Shown: positions 8,114 through 10,710 of the stretch, piece after piece | Layout: each line of letters begins with the position of its first letter | How positions within the stretch are numbered: the stretch's first letter is position 1 | Source: Podila epigama | Taxonomy: Eukaryota; Mortierellomycota; Mortierellomycetes; Mortierellales; Mortierellaceae | Assembly (NCBI GenBank): GCA_015679605.1 | Contig: JAAAVE010000754.1 | Coordinates: 957-11,666 of the forward strand | DNA length: 10,710 nt | Direction: 5' to 3' | Program-made: the position numbers and the translations under genes | Notes under the pieces: model-generated | Databases searched by the model: none | The model's input: the letters and a program-made list of their open reading frames with translations, nothing else | Told to the model about the DNA's origin: nothing

Positions 8114-10114
8114 CTATGTCAGGCACCAATGCCAAATAAAACCTCGGCCACCACGCGTATTCGCCTCAAGAAGCGTAGACATGTCACACATGAAGGTACT
8201 GATGGTCTTGATCTTACCCTCATCCATGTCCTTTTGCACCAGTGGCTCAAGGTATGCAATGGCTTCCAGGTATTTTTCGTCACCATAGATATGCCATGCA
8301 ATTTGAAGACACTTGAGGTAATCCGTCATGTCGAATCCTTTGAGGTTCTCGACTGGCCAGCCCTCACCCCCCTTGAGTGCAAAGGGAAGCAAAAAGTCAA
8401 TAGCCTTTTTGATGGATTGGCCTTTAGGACCTTCATAGAACCACAGGTCAACACCCAGGTCATCACCCCAGCGGGCGAGCGTCATGAGCGCCTGGAGGTT
8501 GAAGATGGAGTAATACCAACTCGTTTTGCGCTCCATCTCCTCTGGTTGTTCGCCCTTGGCACTGATTTGTGGATCGATGCGAATGTGGAGAGCCTGTTGG
8601 GCGACCTTCCGAGCGTCCTCGACGCGATCCAAGAAGAGATAGATGGCAATGATCTGGACGTCAAAGTAGGTGCCGTGGTTGTTGTTGCTCTCCCGTTCCA
8701 CCTTGGCTAACTTGGATGTCTCAAGCCAGTGCAGATAGCGTGTGAACCATTCCTTTAGTTGAGGGACCAAATCCTTTGGCCATGTTGGCTCCTGCTGAAG
8801 ATAGTGAAGTGCGTCAAAGACACTAAGATGGAAAGAGAGATAGATGAATGGAGATACAGGAATTAGAATGATGCACTGATGCACTTGACGTGAAAAAAAA
8901 GGGTTAGGGGAGGTTGAAGGAGAGATAATGAGAGAGAGGGGGGTAAAAGAGAAGAACGAACACATTCCGGACTGTACGGCATTTTGCCACAAGCAATAGA
9001 CACACACACAGACACAAAAAAAAAGGGAGTGAAATGGTTCCATTCCCCCTTACCGAAAGATGGTAAACATGTCAAGGACTCCTGTACGGGCACCCAGTGC
9101 TTCACCTTTGCGAAGACTGCCAAAGTTGATATTGGGGTTCATGTATGTCTTTTCGTCAAGGAACCATTCACGCAGACGCATGGCACACTTGGTCGCATAA
9201 TCCTTGTTGCCAGTAAAGTGATAGGCCATGCCCATGACATGGACTTCACGGATCATTGACCGAAGCAATCGATAGTCGCGTACAGTCTCGATCTCTGGGT
9301 TGACATGTCCATCGATGCGCTTGTAAGGTAGACCGTTGGGTGTCTTTGGGTTTGGCCAGTAGTATTTGGAGAGGGAGAGGTAGTCGTGGATGTTTCCGGA
9401 AGGTGCGGTTTGGTTCTTGTTGGTGACAGAGTAGACTTCGGTGGAACGGAGGGCGAGATCAGCCTCACGCACCATGAGAGCGATGGCATAGTCGCGTTCA
9501 CGTCTTGTGGAGCTGAGCATTTGAGCGTAGGTGACAGAAGATGCCTTTCGTGCTTTGGCGGCAGCGATGACGGCCTCGTCTGCGGCTGTGAAGGGGAGGG
9601 TGGATCCGTCATCTTGAATGTCCTTTGCGTCTGGAGAGTCGTTTGTTGTGCCCTCGTCTGAAGATGAGCTGCTTCCCGAGTCCATGTCGTCATTGCTGGG
9701 TCTACCATCTGGGAAGGAGTGATCTGGCCATGGCTGCTTGTCCTTGTCGATAGGATCCAGCTGGATGACAGGACGTGGACGTGGTGGATGAGGAGGAGCG
9801 TCTTCCTTTTGTAGATGACGAATGTCGTCAAAGGATGGCATTGGATTGTTCTTGGAATCAGCTTCTAATCCATCCGGCAGATGTTGAGGTGGTATTTCGT
9901 ATGGGTCGATGTCTGGCCTGGTGATGATAGGTTTGAACTTTGGACTGTCGCTGTGCGCGGGATTGAAGACCGTGGTGATGACGATGTAGGTGAAGAGGAG
10001 TCCTCCTGCGGCCAAGATGACCTTGCGCGGGGTGAGTCGACCCAGGGTGCCGCTGAGTGGTTTGTCCTTGAACTGCGAATGTTCCGGTAGTAACGGTCCT
10101 GACTGAGGTCTCAT
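8114..10114 (-). CDS. Membrane-anchored alginate-lyase-like protein
   Basis: Two minus-strand exons (10114-9054 and 8822-8114) join across a 231-bp intron (GTAAGG ... CTTAG) to give 589 residues; the junction rebuilds Arg354. The ATG at 10114 is preceded by an in-frame TGA two codons upstream (10121-10123), fixing the start. Order: basic cytosolic tail 1-31; hydrophobic anchor 32-50 (VILAAGGLLFTYIVITTVF) with Arg30-Lys31 on the inner side, predicting type II topology; Pro/Asp/Ser-rich linker about 51-175 with SGSSSSSDEG; then an alginate-lyase-type (PF05426-like) alpha-barrel domain, about 176-580. Diagnostic stretches are LSKYYWPNPKTPNGLPYKR (247-265), MNPNINFG (325-332) and NNNHGTYFDVQ (400-410), whose Asn402-His403 match the catalytic Asn-His of PL5 alginate lyases. 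The family eliminates uronic-acid polysaccharides. The substrate in a fungus is unknown; a glucuronan-type wall polymer is an inference. The family call is fairly sure, the activity is not proven. Confidence 0.85.
8823..9053 (-). other. 231-bp intron of the lyase-like gene
   Basis: This is the longest intron in the window, with donor GTAAGG and acceptor ATCTTAG on the minus strand. It contains a short CA/TG dinucleotide stretch with an adjacent A run at about 8998-9024, and a pyrimidine-rich minus-strand stretch at about 8890-8960. Its removal joins CG and T to code Arg354 and continues the lyase domain without a shift. Confidence 0.8.
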
Positions 10115-10150
10115 GGTCACTCACGGATGGGTGCTTGGACAAAGGAGTGA

Positions 10151-10175
10151 GGGTGAGGGTGAGGGTGAAAGTGGG
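10151..10175 (+). repeat. GGGTGA array, G-quadruplex motif
   Basis: Four GGG runs (10151-10153, 10157-10159, 10163-10165, 10173-10175) separated by loops of 3, 3 and 7 bases satisfy the classical G3-N1-7 quadruplex pattern. The array ends 37-61 bases upstream of the lyase-like ATG, probably in its 5' UTR, with the G-rich strand as template. Confidence 0.85.
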
Positions 10176-10451
10176 AGTGCGAAGGAGAGAAGGAGAGGAA
10201 TGAGAAAAAGTGTGAAAAAGAGGCAAAAGAAAAAGGGAAAAGGAGAAAATGAAAATGAATGAGTGAATGTATCACGTTCCAACTCTTGAGGGTTCTGCAT
10301 TGTCAAGACAAACTGGACGGACGCGACAGAAAAACGAAGACCGACCGACAGACAAGTAAGACAGATAGGCAGATACACAGATAGACAAAGCACATGGAAA
10401 GTGTAACCATGTCACACCTTTGTGCTTTACAGTAGGATCATTCCAATTGAC

Positions 10452-10480
10452 TGACAATTCATCAACATAAATAATTGTCA
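10452..10480. promoter_or_regulatory. Perfect 8-bp inverted repeat TGACAATT/AATTGTCA
   Basis: The arms TGACAATT (10452-10459) and AATTGTCA (10473-10480) are perfect reverse complements separated by 13 bases, in A/T-rich sequence about 340-365 bases upstream of the lyase-like start. It could be a dimeric transcription-factor site. With short arms in A/T-rich DNA, chance remains possible. Confidence 0.35.
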
Positions 10481-10507
10481 ATTTATCTATACACCTTATT
10501 TCCCCAC

Positions 10508-10530
10508 ATTGGTGTCAATCTCCTCATTGG
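10508..10530 (-). promoter_or_regulatory. Pair of CCAAT boxes
   Basis: ATTGG occurs at 10508-10512 and 10526-10530 on the plus strand, giving two CCAAT pentamers 18 bases apart in the orientation of the lyase-like gene, about 400 bases upstream of its ATG. CCAAT boxes bind the HAP/NF-Y complex in fungi. The pentamer is short, so the assignment is tentative. Confidence 0.35.
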
Positions 10531-10567
10531 CTGATTGTTTGTGGGTAATTTAAGAAATTGCGCGCGA

Positions 10568-10710
10568 ATGATGATGATCGAGAGAGAGAGACCGACTGCC
10601 TGGACGAGTCCCTCAGTCAGTCCCCAGACAGTCTTCAGCCAGTCAATTGCCTCGTTTTCATGGTACCCAGATCTGATTGTCTTTCTTTGGCTGGTCCACG
10701 AAGAAACCCT
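10568..10710. other. Right edge: ambiguous open frames, possible start of a neighbouring gene
   Basis: A plus frame opens at an ATG triplet run (10568) and stays open 47 codons to the window end (MMMIERERPTAWTSPSVSPQ...). A minus frame also stays open from the window end for about 74 codons, and another minus frame ends at a TGA at 10660-10658. GA repeats at 10580-10590 and CAGTC-like repeats at 10611-10650 fill the stretch. None can be chosen without the adjacent sequence. Confidence 0.2.

Larger units (their letters stand above)
10115..10567 (-). promoter_or_regulatory. Upstream region of the lyase-like gene
   Basis: Reading away from the start codon, this region contains a G-quadruplex-type array (10151-10175), an 80-bp stretch that is purine-rich on the plus strand and so C/T-rich in the gene sense (about 10176-10255), a degenerate GACA/GATA-like stretch (about 10335-10386), an 8-bp inverted repeat (10452-10480) and two reverse-oriented CCAAT boxes. 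No protein-like open frame is evident. The exact transcription start cannot be told from sequence. Confidence 0.55.

Noticed and set aside
8129-8710. 193-codon plus-strand frame opposite the lyase-like gene
   Set aside because: It is antisense to a conserved domain, with no recognisable protein and no splice support.
1-10710. Search for CRISPR arrays, insertion sequences, tRNA, rRNA and viral genes
   Set aside because: I saw no spaced direct repeats, transposase-like frames, terminal repeats, cloverleaf-like segments or viral proteins; simple repeats account for all the repetition noticed.

Overview
The window looks like nuclear DNA of a fungus, most likely an early-diverging, intron-rich one. 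Mucoromycota, perhaps Mortierellomycotina, is my best guess; it rests on general character and not on a marker gene. The evidence is: two conserved mitochondrial genes of eukaryotic type with six and seven short introns (87-168 nt, GT..AG with GTRNGT-like donors); pyrimidine-rich leaders; long mononucleotide runs; many simple repeats; and no operon-like packing.

Layout, left to right. Positions 106-357 (+) are the last exon of an unrecognised gene ending in a Gly/Asp-rich tail. Positions 358-1380 are a repeat-rich 3' spacer. Positions 1381-3480 (-) are a complete seven-exon mitochondrial NADP-dependent isocitrate dehydrogenase; its first intron is readable only as a GC-AG intron. Positions 3481-4622 are the divergent spacer between its start and that of the next gene. 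Positions 4623-6895 (+) are a complete eight-exon SAM50 (Omp85-family sorting and assembly machinery) gene with a four-codon first coding exon. Positions 7082-7558 (-) are a two-exon gene for a 124-residue coiled-coil protein I cannot name, tail to tail with SAM50 across 186 bp. Positions 7559-8113 are a spacer with a strong plus-strand pyrimidine leader signature but no convincing plus-strand gene. Positions 8114-10114 (-) are a two-exon gene for a 589-residue predicted type II membrane protein with an alginate-lyase-like domain. Positions 10115-10710 are its upstream region, with a G-quadruplex motif, two reverse CCAAT boxes and an inverted repeat, plus ambiguous open frames at the right edge.

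Functionally, IDH and SAM50 are divergently arranged and both products act in mitochondria: IDH makes matrix NADPH, and SAM50 inserts beta-barrel proteins into the outer membrane. The lyase-like protein probably works at the secretory membrane or cell surface on a uronic-acid polymer, but its substrate is unknown. I found no mobile element, CRISPR array, tRNA, rRNA or viral gene. The most unusual points are the GC-AG intron with a competing GT donor, the G-rich arrays just upstream of both large minus-strand genes, and the membrane-anchored lyase architecture.
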